The translations under genes and the position numbers were made by a program. From positions 19,559 through 83,558 of the forward strand of contig JBHLPI010000001.1 in the NCBI GenBank assembly GCA_048939595.1: a stretch of DNA of 64,000 bases, in the 5' to 3' direction. How positions within the stretch are numbered: the stretch's first letter is position 1; each line of letters begins with the position of its first letter. Source of the DNA: Hermodarchaeum sp048939595 (GTDB taxonomy: Archaea > Asgardarchaeota > Hermodarchaeia > Hermodarchaeales > Hermodarchaeaceae). Of the stretch, positions 32,940-42,069 are shown piece after piece. The notes beneath the pieces were generated by a model. The model saw only the letters and a list, made by a program, of their open reading frames with translations, was not told the origin of the DNA and searched no databases.

Positions 32940-34226
32940 TTATATTGAATTGGCCCTGAAGGCAAGAAATGGAGTCAATAGTTCATCTTTTGTTATTGAG
33001 CCATGACTGCTAAACAGCCCTGGCCAAGGAAGAAGCCCCACAGATTCCGTGGTAAAGTCTTCTCGTTCCACGCGAAGACTCACCCCGTTCCGTCCAATAA
33101 GGAGAAGGTCACCAAGTCTTTGAATAACCTTTCGGGTTACAGGTTTTGGAAGTAATTTACTTTGATCGAGTTCCTTAGGATTAAGTAGAATGCCCTTATC
33201 TTGAATTCGCTCTTGAAGCCACTTAGCTAGTTGACGACGTTTAGACGCAGAACGACAGTAAAAATGAGTGACTCGACCAGAATGGCCAGGCGGAATCTTG
33301 ATTGTTCCTCGAATATCATCAAGTTCTTCGTAGGATATGGTGATCGAGCGTCCTTCTTGAAGAGGGTTTTGTCCGTGGTCACTACAAAGAATAATCGTCG
33401 TTGTCTTTGCTACAGAGCTTGGAAGTTGTTCAGTGAAGGCACGAAGTTGTTGATAGAAAGCATTACACCCCGTTTTATACTCAGTTGAGTAAGCTCCATA
33501 TTTGTGAGCAAGTGTATCGATGAGTGGGAAGTATAGAGTTGTAAAAAGAGGGGAGGAGGGGTATTCATTAAGGACACGGTTTACCATTCCAAAGGCATCA
33601 ATGAACCCATTATAGGTGAAGATATTCTCTTTAAGGATATAGAACCGCCCGAGACCCGTACCCGGTATTTCCCGAGGAAGGCCTTCAGCTTGCATAAGTT
33701 CAGGATGGATTCTCGTTAACAGGTCTGGGATGCCTGGAGCCCAAAGTAAGGTCTTTACGTCAATTCCAGCGGCAGCAATAGCATCGCGCCAGCGTGTTTT
33801 GTCACCCGACATCTTCAGGGTATCAATGAGGGTGTTATATTCTCTAAAATAGATAACGTGCCCAAGAATGCCATGTTCACTTGGAGGGAGCCCGAAGTTA
33901 ATACTGGTGATTGCCGAAGAAGTAATTGAAGGAAAGGTACTGCTAAGTGTTATACCATCCAAGTCTTCGAAGAAGCCTGAAAGCTTGGTTCCTTGGAAGT
34001 TTTGTAGTCCTAGACTGTCGACTATGCAGATTATGACGCGATCAGCATTTAATGCATTATTGGATTTAAGATGTTTTGCAACACTGGGAACACCAAAGAG
34101 GTCATCACGCGGAATTGGTGCTTTGATACAGCGGAGCGCAGTGGGTAACACCCTGTAAATGTTTTGCGTGTAATCGGGGACAAATAGGTCATCTGTATTG
34201 GTTAAATGCGCTAGATTTAGAGACAA
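32940..34226 (-). CDS. Alkaline-phosphatase-superfamily phosphodiesterase (nucleotide pyrophosphatase type)
   Basis: 428 residues, type I phosphodiesterase/nucleotide pyrophosphatase family; hydrolyses phosphodiester or diphosphate bonds with two metals. Residues visible: Asp70 (CIVDSLG), the nucleophile Thr97 in STFPSIT, GLPPSEHGILGH (112-123), DTLAHKYG (about 227-234) with Asp and His, and SDHGQ (about 282-286). No signal peptide or transmembrane helix is evident, so a cytosolic enzyme. Start ATG 34226. No adjacent partner tells the substrate. Confidence 0.85.
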   Translation of the reverse strand: MSLNLAHLTNTDDLFVPDYTQNIYRVLPTALRCIKAPIPRDDLFGVPSVAKHLKSNNALNADRVIICIVDSLGLQNFQGTKLSGFFEDLDGITLSSTFPSITSSAITSINFGLPPSEHGILGHVIYFREYNTLIDTLKMSGDKTRWRDAIAAAGIDVKTLLWAPGIPDLLTRIHPELMQAEGLPREIPGTGLGRFYILKENIFTYNGFIDAFGMVNRVLNEYPSSPLFTTLYFPLIDTLAHKYGAYSTEYKTGCNAFYQQLRAFTEQLPSSVAKTTTIILCSDHGQNPLQEGRSITISYEELDDIRGTIKIPPGHSGRVTHFYCRSASKRRQLAKWLQERIQDKGILLNPKELDQSKLLPKPVTRKVIQRLGDLLLIGRNGVSLRVEREDFTTESVGLLPWPGLFSSHGSITKDELLTPFLAFRANSI

Positions 34227-34424
34227 TGTAAATCCTCATCGAAAATGTGTAATGTTGTGAAGCAACAGTCTTGTGTGATTTAAATCTGTACTAAAACGCG
34301 AAATCTTAGAGATTAGCGGAAAAATGGGTATCAGCGCTTTTCGGGAGCAGGGGACGAAAGACTCTTTATTAGTTTGAGTATAAGTGTTTAGAATAGGAGT
34401 AAACGGCACAGGGGACTACTAATC

Positions 34425-35324
34425 GTGATAAAAGGATTCGCAGTCTTTCGCATGGACCCTAAAATTGGACCCCAATACATGTATCAGAGTGATACAATCG
34501 AGACTATTTCACACCAAGAGGTCCTAGCGATTTTTGCGACACACAATTTATTCCGCGAAGGCTTTCGAGGTGTTCATGTCAGCAATCGAACCTGGGCAAC
34601 CTATGTCTTCCCTCCGTGGATTATTGCTCTACTTTTAGGACCTGATGAACCTATCGGACCCCTTCGAGAACCCATGAAGAAAATCATGGGAACCAACAAA
34701 TTAGATGAGGAGCCAAAACCGGAGGATTGGAAGAATTTGTACCATGAGCTGCTGGTTGAGATTCAAAGCTCACCGGTTGCGGACTTTCTCACCTCAAAGA
34801 AGACCACGAATTTTCTTAAGGAACTGATTGAACTCGATATTCAGTATTTTGATCCACACTTCAACTTTGAGATTGGTGCAACTTATCCCGCGGCTGACCA
34901 TCTCACAGGACTCCATAGTTATGATACACGATTATTCTTGGAGAAACTTACCTTGGCAGGAATCTTTACCAGTGAACCCGTGATAGGCGTTACACATTGT
35001 CCCATCTGTCTGGGATTCAAAGTAGTGAGTCGGTTAGCCTGCCCCAAATGTAGTGTGACGGCATTAGATGTGGTTCGGTTTCCCGCTTCAAAGGATTCCG
35101 ACACAAAATCGTCAGGCGCCTCAGGCAAACCTATGGAACTTTTCTATTCATGCCTTACCTGCCAACACACTACCAGCGAACCAGTTGTCACTCTGTTATG
35201 CACTGAATGCGGATCACAATTTCAACCCGATGAAGCAGCATACCGGAATATGGATCGCCTCGTTCTGAATCGACCTATTGCCGAGTCACTAATCAAGAAG
35301 GTTGAAGAGTCGGACTCAGAATAG
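34425..35324 (+). CDS. Double zinc-ribbon protein with possible longin/roadblock-like N-terminus
   Basis: 299 residues. The C-terminal part holds two CX2C...CX2C zinc ribbons: Cys192, 195, 206, 209 and Cys243, 246, 259, 262, joined by a Ser/Lys-rich linker. The N-terminus (MIKGFAVFRMDPKIGPQYMY) resembles the first strands of longin or roadblock folds found with small GTPases, but this is a pattern impression only. The middle is helical. Starts with GTG 34425 (GGGGA upstream). It is convergent with the Rab-like GTPase, the stops lying about 15 bases apart. A GTPase partner or regulator role is an inference from proximity. Confidence 0.55.
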   Translation: MIKGFAVFRMDPKIGPQYMYQSDTIETISHQEVLAIFATHNLFREGFRGVHVSNRTWATYVFPPWIIALLLGPDEPIGPLREPMKKIMGTNKLDEEPKPEDWKNLYHELLVEIQSSPVADFLTSKKTTNFLKELIELDIQYFDPHFNFEIGATYPAADHLTGLHSYDTRLFLEKLTLAGIFTSEPVIGVTHCPICLGFKVVSRLACPKCSVTALDVVRFPASKDSDTKSSGASGKPMELFYSCLTCQHTTSEPVVTLLCTECGSQFQPDEAAYRNMDRLVLNRPIAESLIKKVEESDSE

Positions 35325-35338
35325 GACAAAACAAAGAA

Positions 35339-35890
35339 CTATATCTTATCCCAAGGTTTTCCAGATTTTTCATACGAGGAGTAGATTTTCTTGGCAAGTG
35401 ATTCAAAAACATCACTTACATGAAAATCGTCTTTCGCACTGCTTTCAATAAATTCCATTTTCAACTGCTTCGCAGTACTTATGCCATCCTCTTCTGAAAT
35501 TGCGCGTTGATCTTTCAAATCAGCTTTACAACCTACGAGCACTAACGGGATTCCTTCACACCGTTGATAGACTTGCTGGATCCAATGGTCAACTCGGTCA
35601 AAGGACTGTTGATCTGTAACATCGTAGGCAACAATTGCGCCAGCAGCACCTTCGAAGTATAAGCCCCGGATGAAATCAAAGCGTTCTTGTCCTCCTGTGT
35701 CGTAGATAACTAATTTGATGTTTGTGTCATCCCTCAATTTGATTTGCTTGGTAAAGAAGTCGACACCTAAGGTGAAGAGGTAACTTTCATCAAATTGACC
35801 CGTTGTGTAACGGCGTGCAAGGGAGGTTTTACCGACCCCGGCATCGCCAACAACTATGACTTTGTAGACAACTTCGGCGAGTTCTTCCAT
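35339..35890 (-). CDS. Rab/Ras-like small GTPase
   Basis: 183 residues with all G motifs: GDAGVGKTS (15-23), switch I Thr40 in FTLGVDFF, DTGGQERF (64-71) with the catalytic Gln68, G4 CKAD (121-124, Asn replaced by Cys), and SSAK (about 151-154). The LGVDF and GGQERF segments are Rab-like. No C-terminal prenylation Cys; the tail is GKPWDKI. Start ATG 35890. Convergent with the zinc-ribbon gene. Such GTPases are a signature of Asgard archaea. Confidence 0.92.
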   Translation of the reverse strand: MEELAEVVYKVIVVGDAGVGKTSLARRYTTGQFDESYLFTLGVDFFTKQIKLRDDTNIKLVIYDTGGQERFDFIRGLYFEGAAGAIVAYDVTDQQSFDRVDHWIQQVYQRCEGIPLVLVGCKADLKDQRAISEEDGISTAKQLKMEFIESSAKDDFHVSDVFESLAKKIYSSYEKSGKPWDKI

Positions 35891-36110
35891 TCAATGTTCA
35901 CCCGCGGGATTCCTATTTTACCACTTTACCGACGTGCCTTTAAGTGCTTTGTGTTAAAAACTGAGTGTAGGTTGAAGTTTAGGGTATCTACAACAATCTG
36001 AGCTTATCTTCGAGGTCAGAGTGTGTTTTCTTATTGGAAGCGAAAGCCATTTTGGGTGAAAGAATGAAGTAAGGGCGTCTACAACTGACTAGTTTGCGTA
36101 GGCGTTTATT

Positions 36111-37421
36111 ATGCCCGAAAAGAATAACCAATTCAATTTACCAGTTGACCAATTACCCCGCCAATGGTATAATCTAGCCGCGGATTTACCTGAGCCATTG
36201 CCTCCGCCAAAGGACCCAGAGGAAGGCCAATCACGTTTAGAGATGCTCCCAAAATTCTTACTCAAATCAGTCTTGGAACAAGAAAATGCCACTGAACGAT
36301 GGATTGACATTCCTGGAGGAATTCGAGAACTCTTTATTCAAGCTGGTCGTCCACGCCCCTTAATGCGTGCCTTGCGATTAGAAAAGGCTCTGAAATTACC
36401 AGACTCCATTCGCCTTTATTACAAGCGTGAAGACCTTTCACCAACAGGATCGCATAAGGTGAATACAGCTTTAGCCCAAACCTATTATGCAGCAAAGGAA
36501 GGATTTGAAGAAGTCACCACTGAGACGGGAGCGGGGCAATGGGGTTCGGCGCTCTCTTATGCGGCGTCACTTAACGGCCTTAACTGCCGAGTCTTTTGGG
36601 TACGGGCTGCATATCGCTGGAAACCAGGACGACGAACCCTCATGAACCTCTTTGGGGCAGACGTCTTCGCCTCACCGAGCAAAGAGACGGAGTTTGGTCA
36701 AAAACTCCTCAGAGACAACCCTCAACATGTTGGGAGTCTTGGAATAGCAATTAGCGAAGGAATTGAAGACGCTCTCAATCGTGATGGCAGCATCTATTGC
36801 CTGGGCAGTGTGCTTAGCCACGTTTTACTGCACCAGACTGTGATTGGTCTTGAAACCATTGAGCAGTTTAAAATTGCTGAAGATAATCCAACCCTCCTCG
36901 TGGGGTGTTTCGGAGGCGGGAGTAACTTTGGTGGTTTTAGCTTACCTTTTATTGGTGAAGTCTTACAGGGTAAACGCGAATGTGGCTTCTTAGCCGCACA
37001 AAGTGAAGCTGCTCCGAACCTCGTGAAGGGTGAATATATCTATGATCATGGAGATCACGCTGGACTTACTCCGTTGCTGAAAATGTATTCGCTTGGTCAT
37101 GATGTTGAATTGCCACAAATTTGGGCGGAAGGGATTCGCTATTCCGCCGCAGCACCAATCATGAGTGCAGTACGAAAACTTGGTTTACTTGATGCAGTAG
37201 CATACCCGGTTGATGAAGTTCATGTCTATTCCCAAGCTCGCCGGTTCATACAAACGGAAGGGTTCATACCAGCACCAGAATCTTCCTATGGCGTCTGTGC
37301 TGCAATCGATAAAGCTCTTGAATACAAGGAGAAGAAAAAAGATGCTGTGATAGCGTTTAACGTATCAGGACATGGCTTCTTAGATATGCAGGCATTCGCA
37401 AAACCACTTAAACTCGAATGA
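36111..37421 (+). CDS. trpB: Tryptophan synthase beta chain, TrpB2 type
   Basis: 436 residues, the longer TrpB2 form. PLP Lys116 in SPTGSHKVNTALAQ; the N-terminal EDL segment YYKREDLS precedes it. ETGAGQWGSALSYAA (about 140-154) and GCFGGGSNFGG (about 265-275, phosphate loop) follow. The protein condenses indole and serine (or handles related substrates). No trpA or other trp genes are near, as is common for TrpB2, which often works as a stand-alone indole-salvage enzyme. Start ATG 36111. Confidence 0.93.
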   Translation: MPEKNNQFNLPVDQLPRQWYNLAADLPEPLPPPKDPEEGQSRLEMLPKFLLKSVLEQENATERWIDIPGGIRELFIQAGRPRPLMRALRLEKALKLPDSIRLYYKREDLSPTGSHKVNTALAQTYYAAKEGFEEVTTETGAGQWGSALSYAASLNGLNCRVFWVRAAYRWKPGRRTLMNLFGADVFASPSKETEFGQKLLRDNPQHVGSLGIAISEGIEDALNRDGSIYCLGSVLSHVLLHQTVIGLETIEQFKIAEDNPTLLVGCFGGGSNFGGFSLPFIGEVLQGKRECGFLAAQSEAAPNLVKGEYIYDHGDHAGLTPLLKMYSLGHDVELPQIWAEGIRYSAAAPIMSAVRKLGLLDAVAYPVDEVHVYSQARRFIQTEGFIPAPESSYGVCAAIDKALEYKEKKKDAVIAFNVSGHGFLDMQAFAKPLKLE

Positions 37422-37454
37422 ATCAAAAGGTAACTATCGCATTCAAAATTCAGT

Positions 37455-37862
37455 TCAGGAACTGGATTCGGTCTTTTCCAGTTCTTGGATGAATTCTTTA
37501 ATGCTAATCCCATACTGTTCAATTTGTTCGCCCATATATCGTGCACGTTGAGGAAGATCGATGAGTTGTTCACCCATTTCCCTTAAATCAAGCGAATTCA
37601 ACATGTTAATACGATCAAATAGCGGATGGCTTCGCTTGCGTAGTGTTTGCACCATATCATCCATCCGCGCCTGGACATCTAGCATGATTGCCGAAGCTTC
37701 TTTAGCTGATGTCTTTTGACCCTGAAACTCACCATAAGGAAATAGGAGCCGCCATGCTACATTTCGGCTTTTTGGTCGCGTGATTTCATCTAATTTCTCA
37801 AGTGTCTTATTTAGTAGATTTATGATGTGGCGTAGTTGCTTCAGGATTAACTCATAGCCCAA
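37455..37862 (-). CDS. Hypothetical helical protein
   Basis: 135 residues, rich in Leu, Glu, Arg and Gln with long amphipathic helices (LRHIINLLNKTLEKLDE; EASAIMLDVQARMDDMVQTL; RARYMGEQIEQYGISIKEF). No transmembrane segment or Cys motif. Begins with TTG 37862 and no SD is evident, so the start is uncertain. It lies between trpB (convergent) and oppF (same strand, 34 bases). I recognise no family. Confidence 0.5.
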   Translation of the reverse strand: MGYELILKQLRHIINLLNKTLEKLDEITRPKSRNVAWRLLFPYGEFQGQKTSAKEASAIMLDVQARMDDMVQTLRKRSHPLFDRINMLNSLDLREMGEQLIDLPQRARYMGEQIEQYGISIKEFIQELEKTESSS

Positions 37863-37896
37863 TGTTGATACACAACCAATGCTACGTTGTCAGTGG

Positions 37897-38949
37897 TTAG
37901 GATTTAGCCTTTTCCTTTAATTTAGAGGCAGGATCAAAGTCTAAGTGAAGTGGAGGTCGCGGGAACCAACATGCCACCCAGTGACCTGGTTCAAGTTCTT
38001 CTAGAAGGGGTTCATCTTGGCGACATTTCTTTTGGGCAAATTCACATCGTGGCGCAAACAAGCACCCAGGAGGAGTATTAATCGGACTTCCAGGTTCTCC
38101 AGGGAGCACTTTTCGTTTTCGCTGACTGGTGGGGTCAGGGGAAGGCACCGCGGAAATGAGTGCTTGGCTATAAGGGTGAACTGACCCGCGAATGACTTGA
38201 TCAATGCTTCCCTTTTCCATGATTTTACCTAGATACATGATTGCGATCTTATCTCCGATATAACTGGCGACGGAGAGGTCATGGGTAACATAGATATACG
38301 CGATATGGAATTCGCGTCGGATTTTTTCAAGTAGATTTAGAATTTCAGACCGAATAGAAACATCGAGCATGGAGACTGGTTCGTCAGCAACAATGAATTC
38401 GGGGTTCACAACGATTGCGCGTGCAATGGCGACTCGTTGACGTTGTCCGCCACTGAGTTCGTGAGGATAACGGAAGGTGAACTCCTCGGCGGGAACAAGT
38501 TGAACAGCTTCAAGTGCTCGCACTACCCGTTGTTCTTCGTCTGCACCGTCTTCTGCTATTTTGTTCAACCGAAGTGGTTCTGCAATAGTATCATAAAGAC
38601 TCAGCCTAGGATTCAGCGAGGAATAGGGATCCTGGAAAATCGTTTGCATCTTCGCTCTGAGTTTTCGAAGACGACGTCGACTGATTTTATTGAGGTCCTC
38701 TCCTTCAAAAATAACTGTACCATCAGTGGGTTCAATTAATCCGACCAGTAATTTCCCGGTAGTTGTTTTCCCACATCCGGATTCGCCTGCAAGGCAGTAG
38801 AGTTCCTCGGGAAAAACATCTAAATCAACTCCGTCAACAGCCTTAAGATATGTTTCTCCACCAATGAGTTGAGAGAAGAAGCCTGAACTGACTTGGAACC
38901 ATTTTCGAAGTCCACGGCAAGAGATAACGGGTTCTTGTGCTTTAGCCAT
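37897..38949 (-). CDS. oppF: Oligopeptide/dipeptide-type ABC transporter ATPase, OppF-like
   Basis: 350 residues. Walker A GESGCGKTTTG (about 54-64), signature LSGGQRQRVAIARA (about 165-178), Walker B VADEP and H-loop THDLS. The C-terminal oligo_HPY domain has CLFAPRCEFAQKKC with the Cys cluster typical of OppD/F. Hydrolyses ATP to drive import at the membrane. The start overlaps the oppD stop (TAATG). Third gene of the oppC-oppD-oppF operon. Confidence 0.93.
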   Translation of the reverse strand: MAKAQEPVISCRGLRKWFQVSSGFFSQLIGGETYLKAVDGVDLDVFPEELYCLAGESGCGKTTTGKLLVGLIEPTDGTVIFEGEDLNKISRRRLRKLRAKMQTIFQDPYSSLNPRLSLYDTIAEPLRLNKIAEDGADEEQRVVRALEAVQLVPAEEFTFRYPHELSGGQRQRVAIARAIVVNPEFIVADEPVSMLDVSIRSEILNLLEKIRREFHIAYIYVTHDLSVASYIGDKIAIMYLGKIMEKGSIDQVIRGSVHPYSQALISAVPSPDPTSQRKRKVLPGEPGSPINTPPGCLFAPRCEFAQKKCRQDEPLLEELEPGHWVACWFPRPPLHLDFDPASKLKEKAKS

Positions 38950-39953
38950 TATTTGACCTCCTGTTTACCTGGGGACCATTTGTCATCTTTGATTTTTCCG
39001 CTCGCGAGGTGACACGCGGCTTTGTGTCCCGGACTTACCTGTTGTAATAGGGGATCCTCTATTTTGCACAGGTCCTGGGCATACATACATCGAGGATGGA
39101 AGCGACACCCGGGAGGAGGGTCTAAGAGATTCGGAGGGGACCCAGGAATTGATGCGAGGGTTTGGTCACTGGATTTTTCGATTGAGGGAATAGAAGCAAT
39201 TAATCCCTGAGCGTAGGGATGCCAAGGCTTTTGGAAGATTTCTAAAACTGAACCTGTTTCGACAATTTTACCTGCATACATGATAATGACATTATTGCAG
39301 GTTTCTGCAACTACAGAAAGGTCATGTGTAATCAGCATAAGAGTGATGCCTAATTCTTTGACCAGTTTCTTGAGTAATTGCATAATTTGTGCTTGAACAG
39401 TAACATCGAGGGCTGTTGTAGGTTCATCGGCTATGAGAAACTTTGGATCACAAGCTAAAGCCATGACAATCATCGCACGTTGTTTCATTCCGCCACTAAA
39501 TTCAAAGGGATAATGGTCAACTCGGTCAGGATCCATACCCACTAGTCTGAAGAGGTCTTTGGTTTTTTCATGAGCAGCCTCTTTTCCGAGTTCTGGATCA
39601 TGCTTCAGCATAGCTTCGGTTACTTGGTCGCTAACGCGGAGAATAGGATTGAGCGCATTCATTGCACCTTGGAAGACCATAGCGATTTGGGTCCAGCGAA
39701 AGTTCCGCATCTCCTCAGCATCTAAAGTAGCAATATCTACATCATTAAAATAGATGTGTCCACCAATGATCTCTCCTGGATCAGGTAACATGCGAAGAAT
39801 GGCAAAAGCGACAGTACTTTTCCCACAGCCGGACTCGCCTACAAGCCCAACGGAATCACCTGCTTCAATTTTAAATGTGACATCTTCGACTGCTTTACAG
39901 TCTCCACGTTGCATACAATAGTATACTACAAGATTTTCTACGCGCAATGACAT
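38949..39953 (-). CDS. oppD: Oligopeptide/dipeptide-type ABC transporter ATPase, OppD-like
   Basis: 334 residues. Walker A GESGCGKSTVA (about 38-48), signature FSGGMKQRAMIVMALA (about 152-167), Walker B LIADEPTTALD and HDLS H-loop. C-terminal CRFHPRCMYAQDLC is the oligo_HPY Cys motif. The N-terminal YYCMQRGDCKAVEDV is slightly unusual with two Cys residues. It follows oppC by 11 bases and forms a heterodimer with OppF. Confidence 0.93.
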   Translation of the reverse strand: MSLRVENLVVYYCMQRGDCKAVEDVTFKIEAGDSVGLVGESGCGKSTVAFAILRMLPDPGEIIGGHIYFNDVDIATLDAEEMRNFRWTQIAMVFQGAMNALNPILRVSDQVTEAMLKHDPELGKEAAHEKTKDLFRLVGMDPDRVDHYPFEFSGGMKQRAMIVMALACDPKFLIADEPTTALDVTVQAQIMQLLKKLVKELGITLMLITHDLSVVAETCNNVIIMYAGKIVETGSVLEIFQKPWHPYAQGLIASIPSIEKSSDQTLASIPGSPPNLLDPPPGCRFHPRCMYAQDLCKIEDPLLQQVSPGHKAACHLASGKIKDDKWSPGKQEVK

Positions 39954-39964
39954 CGTGTTCTCAC

Positions 39965-41476
39965 CTATAATTTCCTGAGTCGTGGATTGAGCGCTTTATC
40001 TACGGCATACCCTATAAAGATGAACCCCATAGAGAGCAGTGCAATACAAAGTCCAGGAGGCATGAAGAACCACCAAGCAGGTGGAATCTGTGTCAAGGCA
40101 GCTTGATTATAGGCAGCCTGTAACATTCGACCCCAAGATACAAGATTTTGGGGTGTCAATCCGAGAAAGCTTAGTCCAGCTTCGGAAAGTATCGCTCCAG
40201 AAACACCTGTAGCCAATTGAACGAAGACAATTGTCAACACATTCGGGAATACATGGCGAAAGACTAAGTAGACATCACCTGCACCGGCAGCTTTAGCTGC
40301 TTCTACATAGGCTTTTTCTTTTTCAACAAGTACTTGCGAACGAATTACTCGGGCAGGTCCAGGCCACGCGAATAAAGCAATTACAAAAACTGTGATTGGT
40401 AGACTTGGCCTCAGAATGGCAGATAAGATCATCATGACTGGTAATGTTGGCATGATGATAAAGAAATCCGTTACTCGCATTGCAGCCTCATCGACAGAGC
40501 CTCCAAAGTATCCAGCTGCGAGACCAAGGATTAGCCCAACTGCTACGCCAATAAATGTAGCGACAATGCCTATAAAGAGTGAAACTTGGGCCCCCCAGAA
40601 TAGTTGTGCCATGACATCCTGCCCTCGATCAGTTGTGCCTAATGGCCCCCAAAAATCGCTATAACCCCAGAGCTGTATATCATCAGACCATAGATTCACT
40701 GTCCCAACCTGGTCTTTATTGACTTCACTCTGCTGGAATTCCATAAAAACACGAATGGTAATTTCCTGATTTGGTTGTAATGCCCTAGTCATTACTTGAC
40801 TAGTGAGAATGTTTGTAAATGTCTGCCAGTTTCGAGGATAGGCTGGTTGAAGCCGAAAGGTGTATTGGCCCGGCGTAATGATAGGATCATCAAGGTTTTC
40901 ATTTCTAATTTGATAATAAATCAATACTGCATTATCTGTCAGATTCCCAGATATTTCGGCTTTGGATGTAAAATAAAGATAGGCCAATGCCGGAGGTATA
41001 TGTTCCCAAGAAAAAGTAATGTCAGCATATATGCGTTGTCCGTTATATGTTTCATTATTTGAAGCATCTGTAAGCTGCAGAACTAATGATCGATTTGTAC
41101 CTGATATGCTGCCAGTAAAATCGGTAGTATCGTAATACCAAGAAGCTTGCGGAGATGAGGCATTCACTGTCCAAGATGTATCAAAATCGAAGAATGGATC
41201 GGGAACAAAGTTTTGGCCAGGAGGATAATCGACCCGGTTTCCTAAATCACCTGGAGAGGTCCATGACATCCACTGGGGAGCAGCATAGTCTGGCCCCACC
41301 CGAACTAACACTCCTGGATATAATGGAAATAAGGTGGGGGCAAGTAAAGCCATGAAAAAAAACAAGATTACAACAAGAAGCCCAAAAAGACCTTGTTTCA
41401 CTTCCCGATACCGCTTCCAAACACCTTGTGCACGTTCAAGCATTGAAAGCCGATGTTTGAGTTGTGTTCCACTCAT
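39965..41476 (-). CDS. oppC: OppC-like ABC permease with a large extracytoplasmic insertion
   Basis: 503 residues; typical OppC has about 300. TM1 is at about 29-50. The usual short loop before the GTDxxGRD motif is expanded to about 80-272: a Ser/Thr/Asn/aromatic-rich region with several beta-strand-like stretches and NXS/T sequons (Asn105, 128, 140, 178). Then come GPLGTTDRGQDVMAQLFWGA (about 277-296) and the normal five-helix permease core, ending MGFIFIGYAVDKALNPRLRKL. The EAA-type coupling loop is EKAYVEAAKAAGAGDVYLVF. SD AGGTGAT precedes ATG 41476. Insertion could bind a substrate or the binding protein; this is inferred. Confidence 0.88.
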   Translation of the reverse strand: MSGTQLKHRLSMLERAQGVWKRYREVKQGLFGLLVVILFFFMALLAPTLFPLYPGVLVRVGPDYAAPQWMSWTSPGDLGNRVDYPPGQNFVPDPFFDFDTSWTVNASSPQASWYYDTTDFTGSISGTNRSLVLQLTDASNNETYNGQRIYADITFSWEHIPPALAYLYFTSKAEISGNLTDNAVLIYYQIRNENLDDPIITPGQYTFRLQPAYPRNWQTFTNILTSQVMTRALQPNQEITIRVFMEFQQSEVNKDQVGTVNLWSDDIQLWGYSDFWGPLGTTDRGQDVMAQLFWGAQVSLFIGIVATFIGVAVGLILGLAAGYFGGSVDEAAMRVTDFFIIMPTLPVMMILSAILRPSLPITVFVIALFAWPGPARVIRSQVLVEKEKAYVEAAKAAGAGDVYLVFRHVFPNVLTIVFVQLATGVSGAILSEAGLSFLGLTPQNLVSWGRMLQAAYNQAALTQIPPAWWFFMPPGLCIALLSMGFIFIGYAVDKALNPRLRKL

Positions 41477-41540
41477 ACAGTGATCACCTAAAGGGATATC
41501 TTTTGCTTATGCTTTTTTCAGTATAGACAGTCCGAACCTG

Positions 41541-41550
41541 TTTAAAAGTT
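41541..41550 (-). promoter_or_regulatory. Possible TATA element for the oppC-oppD-oppF operon
   Basis: The minus strand reads AACTTTTAAA here, with an AT-rich region (TTAATATAAC) just further upstream, some 65-80 bases before ATG 41476. Archaeal TATA boxes sit about 25 bases before transcription start, which would give a leader of about 40 bases ending in AGGTGAT. The choice among two AT-rich candidates is uncertain. Confidence 0.3.
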
Positions 41551-41697
41551 ATATTAAGTTGACGGTAAGTGCACCAAATATATAGCTCCCATAACGACGA
41601 ATGGAAAACACTATCAGCCCAGGCTACTGAAACTTAATCCAATTGAAATATTTTATATGAACACCATATTTTCAAAAATTACGAGATATTCTCCGGT

Positions 41698-41955
41698 TTA
41701 AGAAGAAACAGGGTCCATACGTGGTTGGAGAAGATATCTTTCGGTCAACCAGAGATATAGTAGGCTAATCAATGAAAAAGCAATAAGAATGAGACCAATC
41801 CAAATAACCACAATTCCACCGAAGCTTATGAAAGACAATAGTATTCCGGCAATAATTATGATAATGCCAATTACAATAAACCATTTCAATGTCGGTTTTG
41901 TTTCCATCAGTGAACGAAAACTCAATTGTTCAGGCATTATCTTTTTGCCCCACAT
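41698..41955 (-). CDS. Small membrane protein between the two Opp half-operons
   Basis: 85 residues with two hydrophobic helices (about 24-43 and 47-70) and a basic tail ending QPRMDPVSS. It begins MWGKKIMPEQLSF, so the inner ATG at 41937 is an alternative start. No known family. It lies in the divergent zone between oppC and oppB and resembles in size and topology the small proteins at 43124 and 43587, which are possible accessory subunits. Confidence 0.6.
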   Translation of the reverse strand: MWGKKIMPEQLSFRSLMETKPTLKWFIVIGIIIIIAGILLSFISFGGIVVIWIGLILIAFSLISLLYLWLTERYLLQPRMDPVSS

Positions 41956-42069
41956 TTTTTCTTATTGAATGTTCTAATCTATAGAACAGCGTAGCTATAA
42001 TACCTCTTCAGTTAATTTTATTAGTATTAGCATTTCAGGTCTTTCTCAATCAGAAGTGAAGTGAGAATT

